DNA of 64,000 nt from Acinetobacter towneri DSM 14962 = CIP 107472 (GCF_000368785.1 NZ_KB849690.1:424852-488851), one strand, 5' to 3'. Numbered from the stretch's first letter, positions 36,751-46,887 are shown. The notes: generated from the sequence alone by a model not told the origin. Translations and numbers: made by a program.

Positions 36751-37701
36751 ATGAGTGAATTAAACAGTGCACTAAAAGAAGACCAATTCTATAAAACACT
36801 TTTGGAAACCACGAATGCAATTCCGTGGCAGATTAACTGGAAAACCAAAGCTTTTAGCTATATTGGCCCACAAATTGAGTCTTTACTGGGTTGGACGCAA
36901 GACAGCTGGAAAACTGCACAAGATTGGATTGATCGGATGCATCCTGAAGATCGGGACAAGACCGTGAATATGTGTGTGAGTCTGTCCGATCAAGGCACAG
37001 ACCACGAAGCGGATTATCGTGCCTTAACCGCTACAGGAGATTATGTCTGGATTCGTGATGTGGTGCATGTGATTCGTGAAAATAACGAAACTGTGGCGAT
37101 TATTGGGTTTATGTTTGATATTTCTGCGCGTAAACAAATGGAGTTGGAACTCGAAGCGTTGAGTCGCAAAAATCTGGCTTTGAGCTTACAAGACCCGCTG
37201 ACCTTGGTTGCCAATCGAAAGGCGCTCAGTGAGCGTATAGAAAACGAATTTAAACGTGCTGTGCGTCATCAACATGCATTGTCTCTCTTGTTTATCGACA
37301 TCGACCATTTCAAGCCTTATAACGACAATTATGGACATTTACAGGGTGATCATTGTTTGATTAGTGTGGCGCAGTTGCTTAAACAACACTTTGCGCGTGC
37401 ATCTGACTTTGTGGCTCGCTTTGGTGGTGAAGAGTTTGTGGTGCTATTGCCTGAAACACCATTGGCAGATGCTGTACAACTTGCTGAAAACTTTAGGCAG
37501 GCAGTATATGCGCTGGAAATTCCACATACCAAGACAGGGGAGATTACCCAAGTCACTGTGAGTATTGGTGTAAATAGCTATCATCAAAATCAGCAATATC
37601 ACAATGTGGTCGATTTTCTGCATTCAGCCGATGAATTGTTGTATCTGGCAAAAAATAAGGGACGTAATCAGGTGCAGTACCTGACACAGTCATGTGTTTA
37701 G
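36751..37701 (+). CDS. PAS-GGDEF diguanylate cyclase
   Basis: A 316-residue soluble protein that should make c-di-GMP. Residues ~10-130 form a PAS/PAC sensor (PAS_3-like; IGPQIESLLGWTQ, then W-I-R-D-V, IGFMFDISARK). The GGDEF domain at 140-310 has an intact active site, GGEEF at 225-229, and an inhibitory I-site RASD at 216-219, five residues upstream. Both synthesis and product feedback inhibition are therefore predicted. It is a single gene with its own terminator; the PAS ligand is unknown. Confidence 0.93.
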   Translation: MSELNSALKEDQFYKTLLETTNAIPWQINWKTKAFSYIGPQIESLLGWTQDSWKTAQDWIDRMHPEDRDKTVNMCVSLSDQGTDHEADYRALTATGDYVWIRDVVHVIRENNETVAIIGFMFDISARKQMELELEALSRKNLALSLQDPLTLVANRKALSERIENEFKRAVRHQHALSLLFIDIDHFKPYNDNYGHLQGDHCLISVAQLLKQHFARASDFVARFGGEEFVVLLPETPLADAVQLAENFRQAVYALEIPHTKTGEITQVTVSIGVNSYHQNQQYHNVVDFLHSADELLYLAKNKGRNQVQYLTQSCV

Positions 37702-37713
37702 TTGAAATCTGAA

Positions 37714-37746
37714 AAAAACAGCAAGCTTCGTGCTTGCTGTTTTTAT
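37714..37746 (+). terminator. terminator of the diguanylate cyclase gene
   Basis: AAAACAGCAAGC-ttcgt-GCTTGCTGTTTT with Ts after it; 12-bp stem. Confidence 0.9.
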
Positions 37747-37794
37747 TTATGTATTGAAAAATAATTTTAAATGAGTGGCTTAGCATTCAATGGC

Positions 37795-38361
37795 TTAAAA
37801 GTTTGGACGATAATCAAAACTTTGTGCTGCACCGTTGTCCCGAAAGGCACGCACAGGCTTTTTCGCTGTGGTTGCAGTGTTGATCATGTTGTTGGGAAAG
37901 ACCTGAATATAGTTATTAAACAACTCGACATTGCGGTTATAAATAGTAATCGCAGCACCGACATTTTCGTTCTGCTCATCAATTTCATGCATCATTTTTA
38001 AATACAATTGGTCGGCTTTGAGTTCAGGATAATTTTCGACCACCACATTCAAGCTGCGCATCAATTCTTTGCTCAAGGCTTCAACACGTTGTAATTGGCT
38101 GACATCGGCATTGTTGATGTTTAGGTTCATAATATTTTGGCGCAGTTCAGTCACTTTTTCTAAAGTGCCTTTTTCCATACCTGCATATTGTTCGACCACT
38201 GGCGCAAGTTCTTCAAGCGTTTTTAACTTCTGTCGTTCAAAACTGGTCACATCTGCCCAAGCGCGGATGGTGGCGTTGTGGTGGCGTACGATGTTGTTAC
38301 GAATCATGATGCCCAGCATCACCAAGATGATGACAACCAAAAGAAAAATTGCGATACCCAT
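37795..38361 (-). CDS. LemA family protein
   Basis: A 188-residue LemA protein: an N-terminal membrane anchor (IAIFLLVVIILVMLG) followed by the conserved helical domain with NATIRAWADVTSFERQ and the PELKADQLYLKMMHEIDE region. Its role in general is poorly known. ATG 38361 has a GGGG site before it and sits 22 bases after the stop of the upstream membrane-protein gene (38384), so the two form an operon with queA upstream. Confidence 0.85.
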   Translation of the reverse strand: MGIAIFLLVVIILVMLGIMIRNNIVRHHNATIRAWADVTSFERQKLKTLEELAPVVEQYAGMEKGTLEKVTELRQNIMNLNINNADVSQLQRVEALSKELMRSLNVVVENYPELKADQLYLKMMHEIDEQNENVGAAITIYNRNVELFNNYIQVFPNNMINTATTAKKPVRAFRDNGAAQSFDYRPNF

Positions 38362-38383
38362 GTTTTGCCCCAAGATGATTTTC

Positions 38384-39412
38384 TTAGTCCAGAAAATCAA
38401 CCAAATCTGTCTGTAATTGTTCTAAATAAGGTAATTTAAAAGTGCGTAAGTGTCCACGCAATGCGGAAATATCTTGAATATTTTTTGCTTTACTGGAAAT
38501 TTCAAACAGGTTGCGATTGCCTAAAAAACAGAGCGTGTTCCGCTCAGGGTGAAATAACAAATCACCTTGCTGATGCTGAAAAAAATCATCCAGTTTTAAC
38601 ACCATTGCAGGGCTGAGCGTACGCGCCAGTTGAATTGCATCACTGCCAAAAAAGTTGAGTTTTTGATTCAGGCGAATGTCACTGGTATGCCACGGCACAT
38701 GATAAGGCGCACCAAAGGTTTTATTGTTTGAGGTAACGGCTAAACCTTGTAGCTGCACATCAAAGACAAATACGCCCGATAAATGTCGCACCACTTCACG
38801 TACTTTGTAGTCATTGCCATTTTGATCTTTAATGCGGGTTTCACTGACATAGCGATATTCAAATACCAAAACCTGATGCTGCTTGCCTTGTTGATCTTGC
38901 CAAACTGTACTGGCGTAGCGGCGAATTTCATTGGACAGATTCCCCAAATTAAATAAAGGGAACAGACTTTTTAAATGGGCAATCAAATAAACGGGTTGTA
39001 GGGTTCGGGCAAGATGTTGCGGTGGTTGCTGCCATGCCAGTTGATAGCGTTGAGCAATGCTTTCTTGTTCTAAAAAAGTGATGACTTCTTCAATGGGGTC
39101 GTCTTGTTCATAGGTAATAAATGCCCAGAAGATACAGCCTAACCCAATCAGCAAGCAGAATTGCAGCCAAATATTACTCGGTTGAATCAAGAGCAATAAA
39201 CAGAACAACACACCTATAATGCCAAGCAGGACAGGCAAAACATTTTCAAACTTGAGGGTGATGTCATCTTGCCAAGGGTGCAAGCCATCCAAAATATCTT
39301 GATGGCTTTGCGCTTTTTTTCCAATATCCCATAACCGCGCGATATTACGAAATACCCGCTGATTCTTCTTGCGTCGAATATGAATGGAGTGTTGCACGGT
39401 ATCGAGCGGCAT
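38384..39412 (-). CDS. membrane protein, possibly DUF3137-like
   Basis: A 342-residue protein with two adjacent hydrophobic segments (~75-120: LPVLLGIIGVLFCLLLL and FCLLIGLGCIFWAFI) and a soluble C-terminal domain ending near SALRGHLRTFKLPYLEQ. The two-TM plus soluble layout, and its pairing with lemA, resemble the DUF3137 proteins that sit beside lemA elsewhere. Function unknown. The frame extends into queA, so ATG 39412, 26 bases past the queA stop, is chosen. Confidence 0.65.
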   Translation of the reverse strand: MPLDTVQHSIHIRRKKNQRVFRNIARLWDIGKKAQSHQDILDGLHPWQDDITLKFENVLPVLLGIIGVLFCLLLLIQPSNIWLQFCLLIGLGCIFWAFITYEQDDPIEEVITFLEQESIAQRYQLAWQQPPQHLARTLQPVYLIAHLKSLFPLFNLGNLSNEIRRYASTVWQDQQGKQHQVLVFEYRYVSETRIKDQNGNDYKVREVVRHLSGVFVFDVQLQGLAVTSNNKTFGAPYHVPWHTSDIRLNQKLNFFGSDAIQLARTLSPAMVLKLDDFFQHQQGDLLFHPERNTLCFLGNRNLFEISSKAKNIQDISALRGHLRTFKLPYLEQLQTDLVDFLD

Positions 39413-39437
39413 GGCGGTTTCTTTTACAGTTTGAAAA

Positions 39438-40475
39438 TTAAGTCTGAGCTTGATCAATCAGCATGGCATCGCCATAGCTAAAGAAACGATAGCGTTCCGC
39501 CACAGCATGTTGATACGCCTGCATGACACTTTCACGGCTTGAAAGCGCAGATACCAACATTAATAAGGTGGATTCAGGCAAGTGGAAATTGGTAATCAAA
39601 CGATCCACCACTTTAAACTGATAACCTGGGTAAATAAAAATTTGCGTATCACCCGACCACGCTGCAAGTTTGCCTGCATGGGCTTGGGCAGCACTTTCCA
39701 CGGCACGGGTGGCAGTTGTGCCCACTGAAATAACTTTGTTGCCTCGTGCTTTGGTTTCACGAATCAGCGCTACGGCAGCTTCAGAAACTTCACACCATTC
39801 ACTGTGCATGATGTGATTGGCAATATCATCGGTACGTACAGGCAGGAATGTACCTGCGCCCACGTGCAAGGTCACAAAGGTTTTTTGAATGCCTTTATCT
39901 GCTAGCTGTTGCAGTAAGGCTTCATCAAAGTGCAAGCTGGCAGTGGGTGCGGCAACACTAGCGAGTTTTGTTGGGTCGTTAAATACGGTTTGATAACGCT
40001 CGGTATCAATCGCTTCTGCTTCGCGGTTAAAGTAGGGTGGAATCGGCAACTGACCGTAGGCATCCAATACGTCTAAAATAGGCTGCGAAAACTCGACAAT
40101 AAATAAGTTTTCATGGCGACCTTGTACGGTCACTTTTACAGCATCAGGCCCAATAAACAGTTCTGCACCTGCTTTTGGTGAGTTGCTGGCTTTAATATGG
40201 CAATGGGCAATAAATTGATCTTGCAGACGTTCTACCAAGACTTCCACTGCACCGCCTGTGGCACGTTTACCTTTAAGACGCGCTTTCATGACTTTGGTAT
40301 CGTTAAGTACCAGTAAATCGCCCGCTTCGAGTAAATTCAGTAAGTCGGTAAATTGATGGTCATGATACTGACCTTGAGCATCAAGATGCAGCAGACGAGA
40401 GGCGCTACGACTTGCTAGTGGGTAACGAGCAATGAGTTCATCGGGGAGATTAAAATTAAAGTCAGAAAGCTGCAT
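39438..40475 (-). CDS. queA: S-adenosylmethionine:tRNA ribosyltransferase-isomerase
   Basis: QueA moves the ribosyl part of SAM onto preQ1-tRNA to form epoxyqueuosine. The 345-residue sequence starts with [17 protein letters not shown], then [12 protein letters not shown], the [11 protein letters not shown] block and [17 protein letters not shown] near the end. It is the partner of tgt but separated from it by about 5 kb. Confidence 0.96.
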   Translation of the reverse strand: MQLSDFNFNLPDELIARYPLASRSASRLLHLDAQGQYHDHQFTDLLNLLEAGDLLVLNDTKVMKARLKGKRATGGAVEVLVERLQDQFIAHCHIKASNSPKAGAELFIGPDAVKVTVQGRHENLFIVEFSQPILDVLDAYGQLPIPPYFNREAEAIDTERYQTVFNDPTKLASVAAPTASLHFDEALLQQLADKGIQKTFVTLHVGAGTFLPVRTDDIANHIMHSEWCEVSEAAVALIRETKARGNKVISVGTTATRAVESAAQAHAGKLAAWSGDTQIFIYPGYQFKVVDRLITNFHLPESTLLMLVSALSSRESVMQAYQHAVAERYRFFSYGDAMLIDQAQT

Positions 40476-40609
40476 GATAAAAACAAGTTAGAACACTGGG
40501 AAAACTGCGCCTAGTATATGCTTTTTTAGGTTTTATGGATGAAATTGGTCGATTATAAATCAAAAAAATGACAGCTGATTTAATTTTAAACAATTGCAAA
40601 AAACTTGCG

Positions 40610-40639
40610 TTGACAAGCTGTCAAAAAAGTTTATTATAC
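40610..40639 (+). promoter_or_regulatory. sigma-70 promoter of tRNA-Leu
   Basis: A perfect TTGACA -35 at 40610-40615 and -10 TATTAT (16-base spacer) or TTATAC (18-base spacer) within 40632-40639, 14-21 bases before the tRNA. The -35 match makes this one of the clearest promoters in the window. Confidence 0.75.
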
Positions 40640-40652
40640 CCATCAACACCTA

Positions 40653-40739
40653 CCCGAGGTGGTGAAATTGGTAGACGCGGCGGACTCAAAATCCGCTGTC
40701 AGAGATGACGTGTCGGTTCGAGTCCGACCCTCGGGACCA
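40653..40739 (+). tRNA. tRNA-Leu (anticodon CAA)
   Basis: An 87-base class II tRNA. The acceptor stem CCCGAGG pairs with CCTCGGG, the anticodon stem is GCGGA/TCCGC with loop CTCAAAA (anticodon CAA, reads UUG), a variable arm follows, the T-loop is TTCGAGTC, and CCA is encoded. It is isolated and has its own promoter and terminator. Confidence 0.97.
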
Positions 40740-40749
40740 TATAAAGGAA

Positions 40750-40787
40750 AAGCCCTCAAGCATATTAAGACTTGGGGGCTTTTTTTA
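40750..40787 (+). terminator. terminator of tRNA-Leu
   Basis: AAGCCCTCAAG and CTTGGGGGCTT pair with one G-T position and a 10-base loop; seven Ts follow. Confidence 0.88.
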
Positions 40788-40961
40788 TTGTCTGAACTTT
40801 ATCCAATGATTTGAATATCCTTAAGTTTTTATATGAAGATTGTCGTTTGCTTCAATTTAACTTTTGGGACTCATGGATAAGAATGGGTATACAGAATAAG
40901 AAATAAAGATATATGTGAAGATATAGCTCACCTATTCAGTCTTTATCAATTTACTGCCAAC

Positions 40962-40991
40962 AAAAAACCAGTGCTTTCACACTGGTTTTTT
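40962..40991 (-). terminator. terminator of icd2 (works on both strands)
   Basis: AAAAAACCAGTG-ctttca-CACTGGTTTTTT, a perfect 12-bp stem, about 40 bases beyond the icd2 stop. Confidence 0.92.
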
Positions 40992-41032
40992 GTAGAACAG
41001 GCACTGAATCGTATCAGTGCGATGTCATCGCA

Positions 41033-43264
41033 TTAAATAGTTTCAAGTGCAGCATTGAATGTTGCGCTTGGACGCATTACTGCATTCACTTTAGCTTGAT
41101 CTACTGCGTAGTAACCACCGATATCAACCGATTTACCTTGTACTTCCGCAAGTTCAGCAACAATTTTGTCTTCGTTTGCAGCTAAAGCTTGTGCAAGTGG
41201 TGCAAACTTCGCTTTCAACTCAGCATCTTCATCTTGAGCAGCAAGTGCTTCTGCCCAGAATTTTGCCAAGTAGAAGTGGCTGCCACGGTTGTCCAGTTCG
41301 CCAGTACGACGTGATGGAGACTTGTCGTTGTCCAGTAATTTGCTGGTCGCTTGATCAAGAGTTGATGCAAGTAATTTCGCACGAGTATTATCTTCTTTAA
41401 TACCCATTTCTTCTAAAGAAGCAGCAAGCGCAAGGAACTCACCTAATGAATCCCAACGTAAGTGGTTTTCTTCAACAAGTTGTTGTACGTGTTTAGGCGC
41501 AGAACCACCCGCACCAGTTTCGTACATACCACCACCCGCCATTAACGGAACGATAGATAACATTTTCGCAGAAGTACCAAGCTCCATAATTGGGAACAAG
41601 TCAGTGAGGTAGTCACGTAAGATGTTACCTGTTACAGAAATGGTGTCTAAACCACGCGCAACACGCTCAAGTGTATAACGCATGGCACGAACTTGTGACA
41701 TGATTTGAATATCTAAACCAGTCGTGTCGTGATCTTTTAAGTATTTTTGAACTTTCTTGATCACTTCGTTTTCGTGTGGACGGTACGGGTCTAACCAGAA
41801 AATTGCTGGCATACCAGAGTTACGTGCACGTGTTACTGCAAGTTTAACCCAGTCGCGAATAGGTGCATCTTTCACCTGACACATACGCCAGATGTCGCCT
41901 TCTTCTACGTTTTGAGTCATCAACACTTCACCCGTGTCAATGTCGGTGATGTTTGCAACACCTGCAGCAGGAACTTCAAAAGTCTTGTCGTGTGAGCCGT
42001 ATTCTTCAGCTTTTTGCGCCATCAAACCTACGTTTGGCACAGTACCCATCGTACGTGGGTCGAAGTTACCATTCCACTTACAGAAATTGATCATTTCTTG
42101 GTAAATACGCGCGAAAGTAGATTCAGGCATTACTGCTTTACAGTCGTAAGGTTTACCGTCAGCACCCCACATTTTACCGCCACCACGAATCATTGCAGGC
42201 ATAGAAGCATCTACAATTACGTCGTTTGGAGAGTGGAAGTTGGTGATGCCTTTTGCAGAATCCACCATTGCAAGTGCAGGGCGGTGTTCTTGGCATGCGT
42301 GTAAATCTTCGATGATTTCTTCACGTAAAGAAGTTGGTAAGGTTTCGATCTTTTCATAAAGACCTGCCATACCGTTGTTGACGTTAATGCCAAGTTCTTC
42401 AAACAATTTACCGTGTTTTTCAAACGCTTCTTTATAGTAAATTTTCACACAGTGACCGAATACAATCGGGTGTGAAACTTTCATCATGGTCGCTTTTACG
42501 TGTAAAGAGAACAAAATGCCTGCTTCTTTACAATCATCCAATTCTTTTTCATAGAAGTCGCAAAGCGCTTTCTTGCTCATGAACATAGAATCGATGATTT
42601 CGCCATCAAGTAACGCTACTTTTTCTTTCAATACAATGGTTTCACCAGAATGAGTGATGAGTTCCATTTTTACGTTACGTGCGCGGTCAAGCGTCATTGA
42701 TTTTTCGCCATGGTAGAAGTCACCTTCATCCATGTGTGAAACGTGAGTTTGTGACCATTGCTTCCATTCACCCATAGAGTGAGGGTGTTTTTTTGCATAG
42801 TTTTTCACTGCAGCAGGTGCACGACGGTCAGAGTTACCTTCACGTAATACAGGGTTTACTGCTGAACCTAAGCATTTACCAAAACGAGCGAGTAAAGCTT
42901 TCTCTTCTTCAGTATCCGCATTTTCAGGATAGTCAGGAATTGCATAGCCTTTTGCTTGTAATTCCTTGATACATGCAATTAACTGAGCAACTGAAGCACT
43001 GATGTTCGGAAGTTTGATGATATTGGTATCTGGATCTTGCGTGAGACGTCCAAGCTCTGCGAGGTTGTCGGCTACCTTCTGTTCTTCGCTTAGGTATTCC
43101 GAGAATTCAGAGAGTACGCGTGCTGCTACAGAGATATCACTCTTGACAATCTCGATGCCAGCAGGCTTAGTAAAGGTCTCAATGATCGGCAGTAGAGAGT
43201 AGGTCGCCAACAATGGCGCCTCATCGGTCAGTGTGTAAATGATTTTTGACTTTCCACCAGCCAT
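41033..43264 (-). CDS. icd2: monomeric NADP-dependent isocitrate dehydrogenase
   Basis: A 743-residue monomeric IDH, the large one-chain form used by Acinetobacter, Azotobacter and some others. Recognisable are the N-terminal [27 protein letters not shown] region, [17 protein letters not shown] and the C-terminal [19 protein letters not shown]. It converts isocitrate to 2-oxoglutarate and feeds NADPH to biosynthesis. It has its own terminator and a long upstream region with palindromes. Confidence 0.97.
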   Translation of the reverse strand: MAGGKSKIIYTLTDEAPLLATYSLLPIIETFTKPAGIEIVKSDISVAARVLSEFSEYLSEEQKVADNLAELGRLTQDPDTNIIKLPNISASVAQLIACIKELQAKGYAIPDYPENADTEEEKALLARFGKCLGSAVNPVLREGNSDRRAPAAVKNYAKKHPHSMGEWKQWSQTHVSHMDEGDFYHGEKSMTLDRARNVKMELITHSGETIVLKEKVALLDGEIIDSMFMSKKALCDFYEKELDDCKEAGILFSLHVKATMMKVSHPIVFGHCVKIYYKEAFEKHGKLFEELGINVNNGMAGLYEKIETLPTSLREEIIEDLHACQEHRPALAMVDSAKGITNFHSPNDVIVDASMPAMIRGGGKMWGADGKPYDCKAVMPESTFARIYQEMINFCKWNGNFDPRTMGTVPNVGLMAQKAEEYGSHDKTFEVPAAGVANITDIDTGEVLMTQNVEEGDIWRMCQVKDAPIRDWVKLAVTRARNSGMPAIFWLDPYRPHENEVIKKVQKYLKDHDTTGLDIQIMSQVRAMRYTLERVARGLDTISVTGNILRDYLTDLFPIMELGTSAKMLSIVPLMAGGGMYETGAGGSAPKHVQQLVEENHLRWDSLGEFLALAASLEEMGIKEDNTRAKLLASTLDQATSKLLDNDKSPSRRTGELDNRGSHFYLAKFWAEALAAQDEDAELKAKFAPLAQALAANEDKIVAELAEVQGKSVDIGGYYAVDQAKVNAVMRPSATFNAALETI

Positions 43265-43345
43265 ATATAGCCCCTTGCTTTGATTGAGTTTTTTAGGAGC
43301 GAGATGATGACTCAGCCCCTGCGAACCGATTTGCCTAATTTAACC

Positions 43346-43365
43346 TTGAGAGTATCGACTCTCAA
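43346..43365. promoter_or_regulatory. inverted repeat TTGAGAGT-atcg-ACTCTCAA
   Basis: A perfect 8-bp inverted repeat with a 4-base spacer, 82-101 bases upstream of the icd2 start. It could be an operator or a hairpin in the 5' leader. The regulator is unknown. Confidence 0.5.
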
Positions 43366-43399
43366 TGCATTTCAGTCAACGTAATTACAGTGATGACGC

Positions 43400-43416
43400 C
43401 ATTTCGCTACGAAATG
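43400..43416. promoter_or_regulatory. inverted repeat CATTTCG-cta-CGAAATG
   Basis: A perfect 7-bp inverted repeat with 3-base spacer, 34 bases further from icd2 than the TTGAGAGT repeat; possible second operator half or hairpin. Confidence 0.35.
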
Positions 43417-43583
43417 ATGTGTCGCATTTGTGCGAGTCAAGACACGGCTTAATGTAAAAATGAGCCTATTTAAACCTAAAAATCGCCTTGAGTATTTAGT
43501 GTTGAAATACTAATCAAATCGTATGATGAAGATATGACATCAAAAATATATGTATATTTTATTATAAATTAACCAGTTGAGGG

Positions 43584-43599
43584 TTCGACTTAAGTCGAA
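43584..43599. promoter_or_regulatory. perfect 16-bp palindrome TTCGACTTAAGTCGAA
   Basis: An uninterrupted 16-bp palindrome, 320 bp upstream of icd2 and 481 bp upstream of the kinase gene. It lies in an AT-rich block and could be a dimer binding site or part of an enhancer; no matching regulator gene is adjacent. Confidence 0.4.
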
Positions 43600-44079
43600 T
43601 GTTTGATAAATAACCGATGAAAATGATAGGTGGATATATTTATTCTATTTATTTTATATGTTTATCAATATGTTGCTTCTATTTTTTACAGTGTGATGCA
43701 ATGTAAACTCTTGTATAGAAGTTGAGATTTTCTTCAAAAACGGAGGGAAATCTACAGATAAAAAGCCTGATTTATATTTTAAAAGTTTAGATCTATTTTA
43801 TGGTCCAAATTTTACAAAAATAAGCGTATTTTTTAGCGGGTTTGTAGCACCGTTTGATCCATCAAAAATCATAATCAAGCGTGAGCTAAACCCTTGTTAA
43901 TCCATAGATGAAAAAATCAAGTAGTAAAGAAGAAATGCCGAGTTGTTACGCAGTTTTTTAAATTAGTTTGAAAGCTTGTGTTTTGTGTTAAAGTTTGTAG
44001 GTTAACTCTGAATTCAGTGGATGAGTTTTGTAGACAAAATAATTCATAGGCGCGGCACACTTTAATTAACGAGGCAAAA

Positions 44080-45348
44080 ATGAAAATACAGTTGCTGGAA
44101 ATTGGTCCTGAAACGGAGCAACTCAGTGCTTGCACACTCTCGTTATTATTGGGTGTACATACGCCAAGTAACCAAATTGATGGTTTTTTGAAGTTTGCCC
44201 GTCAAATGCTGCAAGTAGATCATGCCATTTTGACTTTTAAAAATGAGCCGTACATCTGGTATTCCACCAATCAAGTTTTTAAAGCCTTTCGTGCCAACCC
44301 AAACGCACGGTTAGACGCTTTCTTTCAAGGTCAGCAACTGATTGAACCTCAACATCCTCAATATGCAAATTTTGTGCAGCACATCGCAAGTTTGGGGATA
44401 GAAGCCGCGCGCCTAATCGCACTGGATTTACTCAAAACCGATGGCGAGTCGATTGGGCAGTTGTTGTTATTTGATCATCGTGAAGAAGCGTTTAGTTTAG
44501 GTGCTTTGCCGACAGTGGCGGAGTTTGCTGCAGGTTTGGTGCGTTATATTGAATTAAAAGTTGATTATGCAAGCTTAAAAGAACTGTATGAACAGCAGTC
44601 TGCATTGAATTTTAGTAAAACCAAATTTTTCCAAATTATTGCGCATGATTTGCGCGCGCCATTTCATGGCTTATTGGGGTTTTCGGAAGTTTTAGCGCAA
44701 GAGCGCGAAACTTTGGATGATTCTAGTATTCAAAATATTGCCGACTATTTATTCGACACAGCACAATCGACCTATAACTTGCTAGAAAGTTTATTGAATT
44801 GGGCGATGGCAGAGGGTGGACGCTTTGTGTATCACCCAATTAATTTTGAGTTAAAGCAATCGACCAAAATTGTTTGCGATGTGTTGAAAAGTTTGGCAAT
44901 CAAGAAAAATATTGAACTGATTGATCAAGTTGAAGAAGGCATTAAAGTTTATGCCGACATCAATATGATTACCTCGGTGATTCAAAATTTGGTGTCGAAT
45001 GCGCTGAAATTTACCTTTACCGATGGCACAGGCAAAGTCATTTTACGTGCAGAGCAAACAGAAACCAGTGTGGATATTTATATTCAAGATACGGGTTTGG
45101 GCATGACTGCACAACAACTCGAAACGCTGTTCGAGCCTAAACTTACTGTTAGTTTTAAAGGCACTGCAGGTGAAAAGGGTATTGGTTTAGGTTTGGTGTT
45201 GTGTAAGCGTTTTGTCGATTTGAACCACGGGCAAATTGTGGTGGAATCGAAAGAAGGTGTGGGAACGACTTTTAAAGTCAGTTTGCCAATTGCGACCAGT
45301 AGCCATCAAGTATTAAGTAAAGAAGCGTTATTATCTGAGAAAACTTAA
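44080..45348 (+). CDS. soluble sensor histidine kinase
   Basis: A 422-residue protein with no membrane segment. The N-terminal ~160 residues look like a GAF-type sensor. A short coiled region leads to HisKA with His189 in FFQIIAHDLRAPFHG, then an ATPase domain: N box NLVSNALKFTF, DTGLGM, and GIGLGLVLCKRF. No response regulator is adjacent, so it is an orphan. A strong terminator follows. Ligand and partner unknown. Confidence 0.9.
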   Translation: MKIQLLEIGPETEQLSACTLSLLLGVHTPSNQIDGFLKFARQMLQVDHAILTFKNEPYIWYSTNQVFKAFRANPNARLDAFFQGQQLIEPQHPQYANFVQHIASLGIEAARLIALDLLKTDGESIGQLLLFDHREEAFSLGALPTVAEFAAGLVRYIELKVDYASLKELYEQQSALNFSKTKFFQIIAHDLRAPFHGLLGFSEVLAQERETLDDSSIQNIADYLFDTAQSTYNLLESLLNWAMAEGGRFVYHPINFELKQSTKIVCDVLKSLAIKKNIELIDQVEEGIKVYADINMITSVIQNLVSNALKFTFTDGTGKVILRAEQTETSVDIYIQDTGLGMTAQQLETLFEPKLTVSFKGTAGEKGIGLGLVLCKRFVDLNHGQIVVESKEGVGTTFKVSLPIATSSHQVLSKEALLSEKT

Positions 45349-45375
45349 TTTCAAAGTTTATATACAAAGCAAGCA

Positions 45376-45415
45376 AAAGCCTGTGGATGTTTAAAATCAT
45401 CCACAGGCTTTTTTT
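45376..45415 (+). terminator. terminator between kinase and efflux operon
   Basis: AAAGCCTGTGGATG-8-base loop-CATCCACAGGCTTT followed by Ts: a 14-bp stem. It lies between convergent genes and can serve both. Confidence 0.93.
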
Positions 45416-45444
45416 ATCGTGATCAATTTAGATCAACTCTTGCA

Positions 45445-46887
45445 TTATTGAATGTTTTGAATCGGACTACCACCCAACGCTTGCAATAAAGTCACATAGG
45501 CGTTGTATTGGTTTTGCTTGGTCTGCAATAAACTTAAACGTGCATTGCGGGTGGTTTCTTGTGCATCTAGCAGGTTTTTTAAGGCAATCGCACCATGCCG
45601 ATAACGCACCTCAGTTAAGCGTTCAGTTTTCTCTGCCAGTGCTAAATTGCGGCTTTGCAGCGCGACTTGTTGATTCAGCGCGGTTCGTGCTGACAGTGCA
45701 TTTTCGACATCGGCAAAGGCTTTATATAAAGTTTGTCGATATTGCACAATGGCTTTTTCATATTCCAAAGCATTCACTTTTAGATCGCGCTGCATATCAT
45801 TCCATTGCAAAAATGGCAGGGTTAAACCTGCACCTAAAGTGGCAATTGGGTTTTTTAGGGCATCGCTTAAAGAGGTATGCGCGCCTGTACCGACACCTGT
45901 ACTGAGTGTGCCTGTAAGACTGATGGATGGGTAATAACTGGCTCGATTGGCATCTTTATTGGCCAAGGCTTTACGTAAACGTAATTCGGCTGCACGTAAG
46001 TCGGGACGACGTGACAGCAGTTCTGCAGGTAAGCCAGCAGTAATATTCGGTAAACGAACAGCGGCTAAACTCTGTGGTTCATTGATATTCAACATTTGCA
46101 CAGGTTGATGCAGTAAAACTGCCAAGGCGGTGCGTGTTTCAACTTTTTGCTGTGCAATTTGGCTCAAGGTTGATTTTTGACTTTGCAGGGCTTGTTCGGC
46201 TTGGTTTAAATCCAATCCTGAAACTGCACCCGCGCGATATTGCGCACTGACCAATTGATACGTTTTTTGCGTACTGGCAAGGTTTTGTTGTGCGACAACA
46301 TAGCGTTCATTTAAATAACCCAATTGCCAATATAAATTGGCAGTGGTTGCAATCAGGCTTTGTGCGGTGGCTTGTAAGTCTTGTTCGGTGGCTAAGGCTT
46401 CCCAACGTGCAGCTTCAGTCTGATTGGCAAGTTTACCGAATAAGTCCAATTCATAGCTCAGTCCGGGATAATTCAGCGAAATCCCACGCGCTGTATCACC
46501 ATTGCCCTCTAAACTAAATTGATGCCCTGTAGAAATACCTGCATTGCCAATCCGGACACCTTGCTGACTTTGGCTTTGTTTTGCTTGTAATCTGGCTTGT
46601 TGTAAATTCAGTCCTGCAACCGCGAGGTCACTGTTACGCGCCAAGACTTGTTCAACCAATTGATTTAAAGCAGCATCGTGAAAGAGTGTCCACCAACGGT
46701 CTGTATTTAGTTGTGCAAGGACTTGCTGGCTTTTTTGCTGCTGCTCAAACTGTTGAGGAATATTTACAGCAGGTGCCTGATAAGGTGTTTTGACTACGGC
46801 TGCACAACCCACTAAGCTGCTGCCAAGAAAAAGCGCAGTGACGAGTTGGCTGAATTGTCGTGACTTCTGGTTAAATCGCATCATCAT
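45445..46887 (-). CDS. RND/MacAB-type outer membrane factor lipoprotein (NodT family)
   Basis: A 480-residue TolC-like channel with a lipoprotein signal (lipobox SLVGC near residue 28). Two OEP repeats follow, with the paired helices (YWQLGYLNERYVVAQQNL, SRRPDLRAAELRLRKA) typical of the NodT group. It is the last gene of the macA-macB operon, 16 bases past macB, and provides the outer-membrane exit of the pump. Confidence 0.93.
   Translation of the reverse strand: MMMRFNQKSRQFSQLVTALFLGSSLVGCAAVVKTPYQAPAVNIPQQFEQQQKSQQVLAQLNTDRWWTLFHDAALNQLVEQVLARNSDLAVAGLNLQQARLQAKQSQSQQGVRIGNAGISTGHQFSLEGNGDTARGISLNYPGLSYELDLFGKLANQTEAARWEALATEQDLQATAQSLIATTANLYWQLGYLNERYVVAQQNLASTQKTYQLVSAQYRAGAVSGLDLNQAEQALQSQKSTLSQIAQQKVETRTALAVLLHQPVQMLNINEPQSLAAVRLPNITAGLPAELLSRRPDLRAAELRLRKALANKDANRASYYPSISLTGTLSTGVGTGAHTSLSDALKNPIATLGAGLTLPFLQWNDMQRDLKVNALEYEKAIVQYRQTLYKAFADVENALSARTALNQQVALQSRNLALAEKTERLTEVRYRHGAIALKNLLDAQETTRNARLSLLQTKQNQYNAYVTLLQALGGSPIQNIQ

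Larger units (their letters stand above)
43265..44079. other. 815-bp divergent intergenic region icd2 - histidine kinase
   Basis: No gene is visible. The region is very AT-rich between 43500 and 43760. It contains three inverted repeats close to icd2, listed separately, and must carry the promoters of both flanking genes. Confidence 0.6.

Noticed and set aside
43417..44079. Small gene in the AT-rich gap before the histidine kinase (e.g. minus-strand frame at 43917-44135)
   Set aside because: The frame overlaps the kinase start on the other strand, has no ribosome binding site and no recognisable composition.
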